64,000 nucleotides of DNA from Parvibaculaceae bacterium Mf 1.05b.01 (GTDB taxonomy: Bacteria; Pseudomonadota; Alphaproteobacteria; Parvibaculales; Parvibaculaceae): contig BAOK01000001.1 in NCBI GenBank assembly GCA_000509225.1, positions 620,001 to 684,000 on the forward strand, given 5' to 3'. The notes under the pieces were generated by a model that was not told where the DNA came from, made no database searches, and saw only the letters and a program-made list of their open reading frames with translations. A program made the position numbers and the translations under genes. Positions 21,671 to 30,234 of this stretch are shown here, piece by piece (position 1 is the first letter of the stretch; the number at the start of each line of letters is the position of its first letter).

Positions 21671-22335
21671 GCGATCGTCTCCAGCGCACTTTCGAAAATA
21701 CCGCGACCGTCCGTGCCACCCTGGGCGGCTTCGATGAGATTTTCCGGGTGGGGCATCATGCCCAGCACATTCTTCTGTTCGTTCATGATGCCAGCAATAT
21801 TGCGTATGGACCCGTTGGGGTTGGTTGCCTGGGTGTAGCGGAACGCGATCCGGTCTTCAGCCTCAAGGCGGTTCAGCGTGTCTTCGTCGGCGAAGTAATT
21901 GCCGTCATGGTGGGCGACCGGGCAGCGGATCACCTGGTTCGCATTGTAGGCGCTGGTGAACACGCTCTTGTTGGTTGCAACTTCAAGCTCGACCTCTTTA
22001 CAGACGAATTTGAGGTGCGCATTGCGAAGGAGTGCACCGGGAAGGATGCCTGTTTCTGTCAGGATCTGAAATCCGTTGCAGACGCCGAGGACACGGACAC
22101 CTTTGTCAGCTTGTTCCTTCACTGCTTTCATGATGGGAGAGAGGCCTGCGATGGCGCCGGTGCGAAGATAATCGCCATAGGAAAAACCGCCGGGTAGGAC
22201 GATCAGGTCTACATCTGGAAGCGTGGTTTCCTGGTGCCAGACCGTGAGGGGTTTCTGCCCGCCAATTTGCTCAAGCGCGTAAAGCATATCGCGCTCTCGG
22301 TTTGACCCGGGAAAGACAATGACTGCCGATTTCAT
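21667..22335 (-). CDS. purQ: Phosphoribosylformylglycinamidine synthase glutaminase PurQ
   Basis: Class I glutamine amidotransferase subunit. The 222 residues have the nucleophile Cys86 in GVCNGFQIL, an N-terminal [14 protein letters not shown] oxyanion region, and a C-terminal MPHPEN bearing the catalytic His and Glu. Overlaps purL by 4 nt and starts 4 nt after the purS stop, indicating tight translational coupling. Confidence 0.97.
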
Positions 22336-22339
22336 GCGC

Positions 22340-22585
22340 TTACGCTCCGTCGAGCTCTATGGCGTAGTTTTCAATGACTGTGTTCGCGAGAACCCGTTCG
22401 CACATGTCTTCCAGTGCGGCACGGGCTTTGGCGGGATCAGTCTCGGTCAGATCAACCTCAATGTATTTGCCTTGGCGAACATCACCGATGCCGTCGAAGC
22501 CCAGTTGGTCTAGCGCGTGAGAGATGGCTTTCCCCTGAGGGTCAAGCACACCGGTTTTCAAAGTGATTTTAATGCGGGCCTTCAT
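22340..22585 (-). CDS. purS: Phosphoribosylformylglycinamidine synthase subunit PurS
   Basis: Small structural subunit bridging PurL and PurQ. It has 81 residues, an alpha/beta ferredoxin-like fold, with the family pattern [20 protein letters not shown] at the N-terminus and [14 protein letters not shown] in the middle. Lies 29 nt after purC and 4 nt before purQ. Confidence 0.95.
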   Translation of the reverse strand: MKARIKITLKTGVLDPQGKAISHALDQLGFDGIGDVRQGKYIEVDLTETDPAKARAALEDMCERVLANTVIENYAIELDGA

Positions 22586-22614
22586 ATTGCCTTTTGACTT
22601 TCAGCAGGAGGAAC

Positions 22615-23382
22615 TCAGGACTTTACAAGCGTCGGGCCTGTAGGTTTTCCGGTATCGTTTTCGAAAAGGATGCCCAGGCGCCGTGCGACTTCCTGGTAGG
22701 CATCAACCAGCCCGCCCATGTCCCGGCGAAAGCGGTCCTTGTCGAGCTTTTCGTTTGTGTTGATATCCCAGAGACGGCAGCTGTCCGGGCTGATTTCATC
22801 CGCCAAAACAATGCGCATCATTTCGCCTTCAAACAGCCGACCGAATTCAATCTTGAAATCGACGACTTTGATGCCAATGCCAAGGAAGAGACCGGTCAGA
22901 AAATCATTGATGCGCAAGGCAAGAGCCATCATGTCATCGATTTCCTGTGGACTTGCCCACCCAAAGGCCGTGATGTGTTCTTCCGACACCATTGGGTCGC
23001 CCAACGCATCATTTTTGTAGCAGAACTCGATAATCGAGCGGGGAAGGGGGGTGCCTTCTTCAATGCCCAACCGTTTGGAAATGGAGCCAGCGGCGACATT
23101 CCGGACGATCACTTCGATTGGGACGATCTCAACTTCGCGGATCAGCTGTTCGCGCATGTTGAGCGACCTGATGAAGTGAGTTGGGACACCGATCTCGTTC
23201 AGGCGGGTGAAGATGAATTCGGAAATCCGATTGTTCAGGACACCCTTGCCATCGATCAGCTCGTGCTTGGTGCCGTCAAAGGCGGTGGCGTCGTCTTTGA
23301 AATGCTGAATCAGCGTTCCAGGCTCCGGGCCTTCATAGAGGACTTTGGCTTTGCCTTCGTAAACCCGTCTGCGGCGGCTCAT
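22615..23382 (-). CDS. purC: SAICAR synthetase PurC
   Basis: Joins CAIR and aspartate in purine synthesis. Start set at the ATG at 23382, giving [18 protein letters not shown] and 255 residues, the usual length. The frame stays open upstream to 23589 but that part is not conserved. Motifs: GKAKVLY (ATP site), FNGTK-like [25 protein letters not shown], and [12 protein letters not shown]. First gene of the pur run. The ribosome-binding site is weak. Confidence 0.95.
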   Translation of the reverse strand: MSRRRRVYEGKAKVLYEGPEPGTLIQHFKDDATAFDGTKHELIDGKGVLNNRISEFIFTRLNEIGVPTHFIRSLNMREQLIREVEIVPIEVIVRNVAAGSISKRLGIEEGTPLPRSIIEFCYKNDALGDPMVSEEHITAFGWASPQEIDDMMALALRINDFLTGLFLGIGIKVVDFKIEFGRLFEGEMMRIVLADEISPDSCRLWDINTNEKLDKDRFRRDMGGLVDAYQEVARRLGILFENDTGKPTGPTLVKS

Positions 23383-23733
23383 TTCGGTATGTCCATCAGT
23401 TGGGCCGCTTTGTGGCTGTTTGCCAATGGGTGACCCCGTAGATGGCATTGGTCTGGAGCGGCGTATTTGAGCGTTGGATTCGCTCTTAACTTTCGGTCGG
23501 AACCTATCCCAAGCGCCCCGCAGATACAATCCAGTGGGCCCCAGATTTACCGCACCAAAATACCCCAGAAATGCTGGAAAAAGTGGCATATCTGGATAAA
23601 ATCGGGTCTGCGGGCTGCGGTGCGACCACGTGCATGTTGATTTCGTAAAATGAGCCCGCTATGCCTAGCCCAAGCAACACATCATTGGGGCGCCGTTTGT
23701 GCCTCACCACAGTTATTTAGGAGCGGTTCTCCC
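23383..23733. promoter_or_regulatory. Divergent region between purC and the ATPase zeta gene
   Basis: A 351-bp gap between divergent starts. A possible plus promoter is TTGATT (23637-23642), 17 bp, TATGCC (23660-23665), and AGGAGC precedes the ATG at 23734. For purC I see no clear promoter and no PurR-like palindrome. Part of the gap is open in the purC frame but has no conserved sequence. Confidence 0.4.
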
Positions 23734-24057
23734 ATGTCCGGTTTCGACAAGCGTGAAGAAGGTTTTGAAAGCAAATTTGCCCATGACGCTGACCTTCGGT
23801 TTAAGGCCGAGGCTCGGCGGAACAAGCTGGTTGGCGCCTGGGCGGCAGAATTGATGGGGCTCTCCGGCGATGCCGCAGAGGCCTATGGCAAAGAGCTTGT
23901 GAAAGAAGATCTGAAGGAAGCGGGCGACGACGATGTATTCCGCAAGCTCCGTGCGGATTTTGACGCCAAAGGCATTGAGCAGTCAGATCATCAGATTCGC
24001 CGGACCATGGACGAAATGCTCGCGAAAGCGGTTGAGGAAATTCAAACCCAGGGCTGA
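23734..24057 (+). CDS. F1-ATPase zeta subunit (DUF1476 family)
   Basis: Alphaproteobacterial inhibitor of the F1FO-ATP synthase, known from Paracoccus, where its N-terminus blocks ATP hydrolysis. The 107 residues match the family: FDKREEGFESKFAHDADLRF at the start (the inhibitory region), then helices ARRNKLVGAWAAELMGLSG and KELVKEDLKEAGDDDVFRKL. No signal or TM segment. Monocistronic, with a good ribosome-binding site and a strong terminator after it. Confidence 0.93.
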   Translation: MSGFDKREEGFESKFAHDADLRFKAEARRNKLVGAWAAELMGLSGDAAEAYGKELVKEDLKEAGDDDVFRKLRADFDAKGIEQSDHQIRRTMDEMLAKAVEEIQTQG

Positions 24058-24081
24058 ACTTTCTCCCGATCGAGTCCAAAG

Positions 24082-24113
24082 ACCCGCTATTTGTCAGGAT
24101 AGCGGGTTTTTTT
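24082..24113 (+). terminator. Rho-independent terminator of the zeta subunit gene
   Basis: Perfect 9-bp stem ACCCGCTAT (24082-24090) with ATAGCGGGT (24099-24107), then a T run to 24113. It reaches the 3' end of the convergent TetR gene. Confidence 0.92.
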
Positions 24114-24807
24114 ATTTGAGCGCTGCTTGAAGCGTCCCCGAAAAGGCCTGAGCGGCCAAATCTCGGATGAACTCCTCCGACAATTTGTCCATAGGCTGTG
24201 CATCCAGGCCTTCGCGGTGCCGATGCATGGCTGACCAGGCAAGGGTTTCTATGGCGGCTCTGGCCATCACGGACAGGCCATGGGGTGGAATGGACGACTT
24301 CCCCGTTGCCTCCAAAAGGTCCGTCAGCAGCCCCAACGTGCGACCGCGTACAGAAGTAAGCTGGACGGGTGCGAATTCGGGCAGTTCAAAGGCGAGCCTG
24401 TCCAGAAACCAGATCGCCCGGCGGTTAGCCGACAAGAGGTCAAACATTTCATATCCGACTGATTTGAACCGATCAGGATCGCTGGTTTTGTCCTCTATTG
24501 CCTGTTCCAGTAGGGGCCATCTTGCCAGCTTGGTTGCAGTCTCTGAGAACAGTGTCGCCAGCTCGTCGCGAGAGACCGCCTTAAAGGGAAGAGGAGAGGT
24601 TTCAAGATCAGCTGGGTCCAGAAGGAATTTGCTTGCCAAGGCAAGCAGAGCTTCCTTGTTCTCCACATAGAGGTAGAGCGTCCCTGCCGATATCCCGATG
24701 GCTTTGGCAATGTCAGACATTTGTGTCTGTTTGAAGCCATGGCGGGAGATGTGGTCGAGCGCAGCTTCGGCAATCTCGGAGAGGGTTGTCGCTTGTTTAC
24801 GCGGCAT
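24112..24807 (-). CDS. TetR-family transcriptional regulator
   Basis: One-component repressor. 231 residues: a DNA-binding N-terminus with helix-turn-helix at about 29-48 (MSDIAKAIGISAGTLYLYVE) preceded by a typical first helix (EAALDHISRHGF), then an all-helical ligand domain. It is divergent from a PQQ dehydrogenase. The 104-bp gap contains overlapping ATGAAT/ATTCAT palindromes (24866-24890) that look like its operator. Likely it represses itself and the dehydrogenase. The ligand is unknown. Confidence 0.92.
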   Translation of the reverse strand: MPRKQATTLSEIAEAALDHISRHGFKQTQMSDIAKAIGISAGTLYLYVENKEALLALASKFLLDPADLETSPLPFKAVSRDELATLFSETATKLARWPLLEQAIEDKTSDPDRFKSVGYEMFDLLSANRRAIWFLDRLAFELPEFAPVQLTSVRGRTLGLLTDLLEATGKSSIPPHGLSVMARAAIETLAWSAMHRHREGLDAQPMDKLSEEFIRDLAAQAFSGTLQAALK

Positions 24808-24865
24808 ATGGCTCCTGCTGTCCGGTCCATCTGTAGGGAAGAGACATCTTGAAATCTGACATCGA

Positions 24866-24890
24866 ATTCATATATGAATGAACCATTCAT
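24866..24890. promoter_or_regulatory. Overlapping palindromic operator, probably for the TetR regulator
   Basis: ATTCATATATGAAT at 24866-24879 is a perfect palindrome. ATGAATG (24874-24880) and CATTCAT (24884-24890) form a second inverted repeat sharing the middle half site. Three ATTCAT half sites therefore lie within 25 bp, 22 bp before the dehydrogenase start. Confidence 0.7.
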
Positions 24891-24911
24891 TTATTATATA
24901 CGGGCAATAAC

Positions 24912-26837
24912 ATGAAAATCCAGCAGTTTTTGGCTCTATTGGTCGGGTTTTGTGGGTTTTCATGGGCCGCGGTCGCCAGCGAGTGGACCCATTATGGGGG
25001 CGATGCAGGCGGCAGTCGTCATTCGACGCTCTCTCAGATCACGCCGCAGAATGTGGAGGGGCTCGAACAGGCCTGGAGCTTCAGCACGGGTGATCTGGCC
25101 AGCCGGCCGGACGACATCAAAGTCAGCGCCTTTGAGGGCACGCCCATTCTCGTTGCCGGGGCGCTCATTTTATGCACGCCGTTTAATGAAATCATCGCCC
25201 TTGATCCGGGCACAGGCGAACAGAAATGGAGGTTCGATCCGAAAGTGGCTGGTGGGTATCGGCCTGCCAATCAGTTTGTCTGTCGTGGTGTGACTTACTG
25301 GAACGATACCGAGGCGGAAGAGGGCACAACCTGTTCGCAGCGGATTTATATGGGAACGGTTGATGGTCGTCTGATTGCCGTTGATGCGCTGTCCGGTGCC
25401 CTCTGTGAGGGCTTTGGCGATGCCGGGCAGGTCCAGATTGATCCCGGCATGGACCTGTTGTGGCCAGGGGAATTTCAGATCACTTCCCCGCCCGTGATTG
25501 TGGCGGACGCGCTCATTGTGGGCTCAGCGCTTGGTGACAATCAGCGCGCTGCTGCCCCGAAAGGCACTGTGCGGGCTTTTGATGTTCGCACAGGCGCTCC
25601 CAAATGGAATTTTGATCCGGTTGCTCGTGGGGCTGCTGAGCAGCCTGGAAGTTGGGGTGAGGGTGTTGCCGCAAGAACGGGGCACGCGAATGTCTGGGCG
25701 CCCATGTCCGTTGATGAAGACCGGGGCCTTGTATTCCTGCCGACATCGTCACCGAGCCCCGATTTTTTTGGCGGTGAACGCCCTGGCGATAATCGCTATG
25801 CGAATTCAGTCGTTGCCTTGAATGGCAGCTCAGGGGAGGTGGTCTGGCACTTCCAGACAGTGCATCACGATGTGTGGGATTATGACCTTCCTGCGCAGCC
25901 CAGTTTGGTCACGTTGCAACGTCCAGAAGGTCCGGTGGATGCCGTCGTTCAGGTTGCCAAGACAGGTTTTGTCTTTGTGTTGAACCGTGAAACCGGTAAA
26001 CCGATTTTCGGTGTTGAAGAACGAGCTGTTCCTCAAGATGGCCCGGCGGGAGAATGGCTTTCACCGACGCAGCCGTTTCCTGTTGCGCCCCCAGCGCTGG
26101 TGCCCCAGTCGATCGAGCCCGAAGATGCGTGGGGTCTCACGCCGTGGGACAGAGGTGCCTGCAGCGATGCCATTGCTGCTTTGAGAAATGATGGCCTGTT
26201 TACACCCCCAAGCCCAGAAGGAACGCTGATGTACCCCTTTACCGGTGGTGGGGCCAATTGGGGTGGGATGGCGTTTAACCCCGATACGCAGATCATGTAT
26301 GTGAATACGAGTCGCGCATTGCACGTGGTTAAACTCATTCCGTCGGAGGATTTTGCAGCAGCAGATGCCGCAGAGCCACGGAAAGAAATCTCGGCACAAG
26401 CGGGAACCAGGTGGGCGATGAGGCGCGATCTGCTTTTGTCGCCTCTTGGCCTTCCGTGCAATCCCCCACCATTTGGGGTGTTGCATGCGGTTGATTTGTC
26501 AGACGGCACCATCAAGTGGGAGTCCACCCTGGGAACTGTTCGGGATATTGCGCCCGTGCCCATTCCCTGGAAATTGGGGACGCCCAATTTTGGCGGTCCA
26601 CTGGTGACTAAAGGTGGCCTCGTCTTTATCGGCGCGGCGATGGATGACTATCTGCGTGCCTTCAACGCTGAGACGGGCGACGAGCTCTGGTCGGGACGGT
26701 TGCCCGGCGGGGGGCAGGCGACGCCGATGACCTATGAGTGGGAAGGCCGTCAGTATGTTGTGATAGCGGCCGGTGGCCACTCCACGTCGACGACGACGCT
26801 CGGAGACGAAATTGTCGCCTTTGCGCTGCCTGAGTGA
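24912..26837 (+). CDS. Secreted PQQ-dependent dehydrogenase (glucose/quinate/shikimate type)
   Basis: Quinoprotein alcohol or sugar dehydrogenase of the periplasm. It has a signal peptide at 1-23 (AAVAS|EWTHYGG), then an eight-bladed propeller with repeated tryptophan-docking-like motifs (GTGEQKWRFDP, GAPKWNFDP, GEVVWHFQT, TIKWESTLG, GDELWSGRL). The blade-4 motif HHDVWDYDLPAQPSLV is typical of the membrane glucose/quinate dehydrogenase group. It lacks both the five-helix N-terminal membrane domain of that group and a cytochrome c domain, so its electron acceptor is unclear. It is divergent from a TetR gene with a clear operator between them. The substrate is not determinable. Confidence 0.9.
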   Translation: MKIQQFLALLVGFCGFSWAAVASEWTHYGGDAGGSRHSTLSQITPQNVEGLEQAWSFSTGDLASRPDDIKVSAFEGTPILVAGALILCTPFNEIIALDPGTGEQKWRFDPKVAGGYRPANQFVCRGVTYWNDTEAEEGTTCSQRIYMGTVDGRLIAVDALSGALCEGFGDAGQVQIDPGMDLLWPGEFQITSPPVIVADALIVGSALGDNQRAAAPKGTVRAFDVRTGAPKWNFDPVARGAAEQPGSWGEGVAARTGHANVWAPMSVDEDRGLVFLPTSSPSPDFFGGERPGDNRYANSVVALNGSSGEVVWHFQTVHHDVWDYDLPAQPSLVTLQRPEGPVDAVVQVAKTGFVFVLNRETGKPIFGVEERAVPQDGPAGEWLSPTQPFPVAPPALVPQSIEPEDAWGLTPWDRGACSDAIAALRNDGLFTPPSPEGTLMYPFTGGGANWGGMAFNPDTQIMYVNTSRALHVVKLIPSEDFAAADAAEPRKEISAQAGTRWAMRRDLLLSPLGLPCNPPPFGVLHAVDLSDGTIKWESTLGTVRDIAPVPIPWKLGTPNFGGPLVTKGGLVFIGAAMDDYLRAFNAETGDELWSGRLPGGGQATPMTYEWEGRQYVVIAAGGHSTSTTTLGDEIVAFALPE

Positions 26838-26875
26838 GCAAGCGCAATTTTGAATGGTATTTGCGGCCAGTATAA

Positions 26876-26962
26876 GTCGTCCCCCCGGCCCCGAGTCGGG
26901 GTCCACGCAGCACTAGCGTTCCACCAAAGGCGCAATGGATCCCGGATCAAGTCCGGGATGAC
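26876..26962. repeat. REP/MITE-like composite palindromic element
   Basis: An 87-bp intergenic unit with near-inverted ends: GTCGTCCC (26876-26883) and GGGATGAC (26955-26962), one mismatch. Inside are two hairpins: CCCCGA-G-TCGGGG at 26889-26901 and ATCCCGGA-N5-TCCGGGAT at 26939-26959. The second hairpin sequence is one I recall as widely repeated in alphaproteobacterial intergenic regions. Only this copy is in the window. Confidence 0.65.
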
Positions 26963-26986
26963 ATAAGCTGCATGCCTCTTTAGAGA

Positions 26987-27703
26987 CTAGCTATCCTTCT
27001 TAGACATGCGTTCGGCGATGGTTTCCAACGCTGTTAGGTGCACACCCTTCTTGGCCGGGTCATAGGCTGTGATGTTCACGCCGCGGATGAGAGTGCGGTG
27101 GTGATCGCCCGACTCCGGGTGTGTGTCCACATCAATAATATTCACGCAGCATGTATTTTGTTCGAATGTTGAGAAGCCTTTGAGGCCGGCGCCGGTGGCC
27201 CAGCCAAGCAGTGCCCGGTTGACGCCGCCATGGGCGACAAGGGCAAGCGATTTCCACGACGAGTCAGATATGAGGTTTGCTAGGCCGCTGACAACGCGGG
27301 ACTCAAAGTTCGAGAACTTTTCACCATTCCCGCGAGCTGCGTTTGGCTGGTCTGCATTTGCGAATGCATAGGCAACGTCATCGAGGCCGGTGATCGTTTT
27401 GTAGAAGTCCGGGTCAGATTGTATCTCTTCGAAATCGGCATCCACCTCGATCTCGAGATTGCGGTCACCAAAAATGCCGTTGGCGGTTTCGACCGTGCGG
27501 GGCAGGCCTGAGCAAATGATGCGGTCAATTTCCACGCCTTCCATGAAGGCCCGCATGCCTGCGGCCTGTTCGCGGCCCCAGTCTGTCAGGGGAACGGCGC
27601 GGCTGTCGGCAACGCGGTTGCCCTTATCGTCGACATAGGACACGTCGCCGTGGCGGAACAGGTGGATACGGCGGCGGTGTGAACCATCAAAAGCTTGGCG
27701 CAT
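26987..27703 (-). CDS. Histidine phosphatase family protein (phosphoglycerate-mutase-like)
   Basis: Phosphohydrolase with a covalent phospho-His intermediate. It has 238 residues, with the RHG motif at about 17-19 (IHLFRHGDVSY), a conserved Arg in SGLPRTVETA, and the second catalytic His in LALVAHGGVNRALLGWA. The substrate is unknown. It is downstream of purB on the same strand, but a hairpin with a T run ends exactly at its ATG. Its ribosome-binding site (GGGAG) lies inside that hairpin. Confidence 0.9.
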   Translation of the reverse strand: MRQAFDGSHRRRIHLFRHGDVSYVDDKGNRVADSRAVPLTDWGREQAAGMRAFMEGVEIDRIICSGLPRTVETANGIFGDRNLEIEVDADFEEIQSDPDFYKTITGLDDVAYAFANADQPNAARGNGEKFSNFESRVVSGLANLISDSSWKSLALVAHGGVNRALLGWATGAGLKGFSTFEQNTCCVNIIDVDTHPESGDHHRTLIRGVNITAYDPAKKGVHLTALETIAERMSKKDS

Positions 27704-27735
27704 AAAAAACTCCCGGGAATGTTGTTCCCAGGAGT
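27704..27735 (-). terminator. Terminator of purB abutting the phosphatase start codon
   Basis: On the minus strand ACTCCTGGGAA and TTCCCGGGAGT form an 11-bp stem with one mismatch and a 5-nt loop, followed by six T and then the phosphatase ATG. GGGAG in the 3' arm would be the phosphatase ribosome-binding site. Confidence 0.75.
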
Positions 27736-27769
27736 ATAGGCATTTCTTCTTCTTTTGTATGACGCGCGG

Positions 27770-29098
27770 TTAGCTTTCGCCAAAGACGCGTTTGAAGATC
27801 GTATCGGCGTGCTTGGTATGATAGCCAAGATCGAAGCGCTCGCGGATTTCTTCTTCTGAAAGGAATTTGCGAACGTCGGCATCGCCGAGAAGCTCTTCCA
27901 GGAAATCGACCGTCGCGCTGCCTGCAACCTGGTAGCTGTCCCAGACCTTCATGGCGTTGCGCTGTACAAGACGGTAGGCGTCTTCGCGAGAGCTGCCGGC
28001 TTGGGTAAGTGCCAACAGAATACGTTGTGAGTGCACCAGCCCGCCGAGACGGTTCATGTTACCGAGCATACGCTCTGGATAAACCAACAGATTGTCGACA
28101 ACATTGGTGAGGCGCACCAGCGCGAAGTCGAGAGTTACCGTTGCGTCCGGGCCGATCATCCGCTCAACAGATGAGTGGGAGATATCCCGCTCATGCCAGA
28201 GCGCCACATTTTCCATGGCGGGGTTCACAGCCATGCGCACGATGCGGGCGAGGCCAGTAAGATTTTCCGTCAGGATCGGGTTCCGCTTGTGCGGCATTGC
28301 TGATGAGCCCTTTTGGCCTTTGGAGAAAAACTCTTCGGCTTCCAGAACTTCGGTGCGCTGCAGGTGGCGGATTTCTGTGGCAAGACGTTCGATGGAGCTG
28401 GCGACAACACCGAGGACTGCAAAGAACATGGCGTGGCGGTCACGGGGGATCACCTGTGTCGACACAGGCTCTGGGACGAGGCCCAGAGACTTGGCAACAT
28501 GCTCTTCAACGTGGGGGTCGATATTGGCAAACGTGCCGACTGCGCCCGAGATCGCGCAGGTTGCGACTTCCTTGCGGGCCAGGACAAGACGTTCGCGGCA
28601 GCGCTCAAATTCTACGTAGGCTTGGGCGAGTTTCACACCAAACGTCGTTGGCTCGGCATGGATGCCGTGAGACCGACCAATTGTAATCGTGTCTTTGTGC
28701 TCAAAAGCCCGGCGCTTCAGAGCAGCCAGAAGCTTGTCCATGTCTTCGAGGAGAAGATCGGCAGCGCGAACAAGCTGAACGTTGAGGCAGGTGTCGAGAA
28801 CGTCAGAAGAGGTCATGCCCTGGTGAACAAAGCGGCTGTCTTCGCCAATGAACTCGCCCAAGTGGGTCAAGAAGGCGATGACGTCGTGCTTTACTTCGCG
28901 TTCGATCTCGTCAATCCGGGCAACATCAAACTCGGCTTTCCCGCCGCGTTCCCAGATTGTTTCTGCAGCTTCGTTCGGGATGACACCGAGTTCAGCAAGC
29001 GCTGTGCAGGCGTGGGCCTCAATTTCGAACCAGATACGGAACTTGGTTTCGGGGGACCAAATGTCGGCCATTTCCTGCCGGGAGTAGCGCGGGATCAT
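27770..29098 (-). CDS. purB: Adenylosuccinate lyase PurB
   Basis: Cleaves SAICAR and adenylosuccinate in purine synthesis. The 442 residues carry the fumarase/ASL superfamily signature GSSAMPHKRNP, preceded by FSKGQK, the N-terminal IPRYSRQEMADIWS, the substrate motif HQGMTSSDVLDTC and the catalytic-His region GRSHGIHAEPTTFG. Full length. A terminator follows; the phosphatase beyond it may be expressed by read-through. Confidence 0.97.
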   Translation of the reverse strand: MIPRYSRQEMADIWSPETKFRIWFEIEAHACTALAELGVIPNEAAETIWERGGKAEFDVARIDEIEREVKHDVIAFLTHLGEFIGEDSRFVHQGMTSSDVLDTCLNVQLVRAADLLLEDMDKLLAALKRRAFEHKDTITIGRSHGIHAEPTTFGVKLAQAYVEFERCRERLVLARKEVATCAISGAVGTFANIDPHVEEHVAKSLGLVPEPVSTQVIPRDRHAMFFAVLGVVASSIERLATEIRHLQRTEVLEAEEFFSKGQKGSSAMPHKRNPILTENLTGLARIVRMAVNPAMENVALWHERDISHSSVERMIGPDATVTLDFALVRLTNVVDNLLVYPERMLGNMNRLGGLVHSQRILLALTQAGSSREDAYRLVQRNAMKVWDSYQVAGSATVDFLEELLGDADVRKFLSEEEIRERFDLGYHTKHADTIFKRVFGES

Positions 29099-29190
29099 GT
29101 TGCTCTCAGTCTTAGATGTAAGAAGAGCGCAGGATGTAGCAGATCAGGGACGTTGTCTCAACTGGACCTTAGCTGGGCCTCAACTAGGCG

Positions 29191-30117
29191 TCAGCCCACT
29201 ACCAGTCGGGTGGCGCCGGAGCTTTCCTCGCAGGCTTTCTCAATCATATCAATGAGATAGCTCAGTCGAGCATCTGGCGGGTTGTTGGTCTGCCAGAATG
29301 CGGTGAAGCGGAGCGCTGCCCAATCATGAATGTCTGCGCAATCCAGGGTAACCAGCCTCCCCGCTTCCAGATCTTCAGCGACCGAGTCGCGGGTCATAAA
29401 TGCCCATCCTACGCCTTGTCGCACCAGGTCAAGGGCGAGCGTAGCCGTGTTTACTGCCCAAAGGTCTGTGATGTGGACATGGTAGTTGTAGCGGCCTTCG
29501 TCGACGGCTTCTGACGACAGAATGATCTGACGATAATTGTCGAACTCAGAGAGCGGGAAGGGTGCTTTGATCTGGGCAAGGGGGTGGTCAGGCGCTGCAA
29601 CAGGAAAGGCACCGCGCAGGGCTATCTGGCGTCCATCGAAATGTTGCATAGGCAGCATGTCGTTCAACGCCAGCAATCCAATATGTGCTTCTCCCATCTC
29701 CAAGCGTTCGGCGATCTTATCCACCTGAATTTCCTGGATGGTCAGTTGAACCTCCGGGTGCTGGCGCGCAAAGTCTGCAAGGGCCAATGCAAGGGGGGCT
29801 CTTGGAAAAAGCGAGTCGATAAGGATTGTGGCATTCACCGCGGCCATCTGCTGCAGCGCGCCGGCACGGGCCGATAGGCGTTCGATGCGTCGCCCAATCA
29901 TGTTTGCATCTCGCAGGATTGCTTTGCCTTCATCCGTGAGCTTTGGCCGATAGCCAGATCGATCAAACAATGTCAGGCCTAAATGATCTTCCAGCTGGCC
30001 GATTGTGTATCCAACCGCAGAAACCGTGCGGTTGAGCTTTTTCGCGGCGGCGGAAAAAGTGCCGGTGTCGGCAATGGTCTCGAAAACCGTGAGCTGGTCC
30101 AAAAGATTGGGATGCAT
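29191..30117 (-). CDS. LysR-family transcriptional regulator
   Basis: 308 residues. N-terminal winged helix-turn-helix (LTVFETIADTGTFSAAAKKLNRTVSAVGYTI-like, residues 7-37) then the periplasmic-binding-like effector domain from about 90. Divergent from the amidase gene, with a 117-bp shared gap holding an ATATT-N8-AATAT dyad. It probably activates the amidase in response to a substrate or product; the effector is unknown. Confidence 0.93.
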   Translation of the reverse strand: MHPNLLDQLTVFETIADTGTFSAAAKKLNRTVSAVGYTIGQLEDHLGLTLFDRSGYRPKLTDEGKAILRDANMIGRRIERLSARAGALQQMAAVNATILIDSLFPRAPLALALADFARQHPEVQLTIQEIQVDKIAERLEMGEAHIGLLALNDMLPMQHFDGRQIALRGAFPVAAPDHPLAQIKAPFPLSEFDNYRQIILSSEAVDEGRYNYHVHITDLWAVNTATLALDLVRQGVGWAFMTRDSVAEDLEAGRLVTLDCADIHDWAALRFTAFWQTNNPPDARLSYLIDMIEKACEESSGATRLVVG

Positions 30118-30136
30118 TTCTTGTCCAAGTATTTTG

Positions 30137-30154
30137 ATATTGTTGTCCTAATAT
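30137..30154. promoter_or_regulatory. Candidate LysR-regulator binding dyad
   Basis: ATATT (30137-30141) and AATAT (30150-30154), an 8-bp spacer, in the gap between the LysR gene and the amidase. It is in the right place for the regulator. The AT-rich dyad could also arise by chance. Confidence 0.4.
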
Positions 30155-30234
30155 ATCCGATTTTCTTTGATGTTTGAATCGTCCAGATTGCGCGAGGTCA
30201 GGAGGTAGCCTGAGCATAAAACTGGGAGAAAACA

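Noticed and set aside
22594-23433. 279-residue frame opposite purC
   Set aside because: Antisense to purC; His/Phe-rich composition without any domain.
28313-29260. 315-residue frame opposite purB
   Set aside because: Entirely explained by purB conservation on the other strand; no motif.
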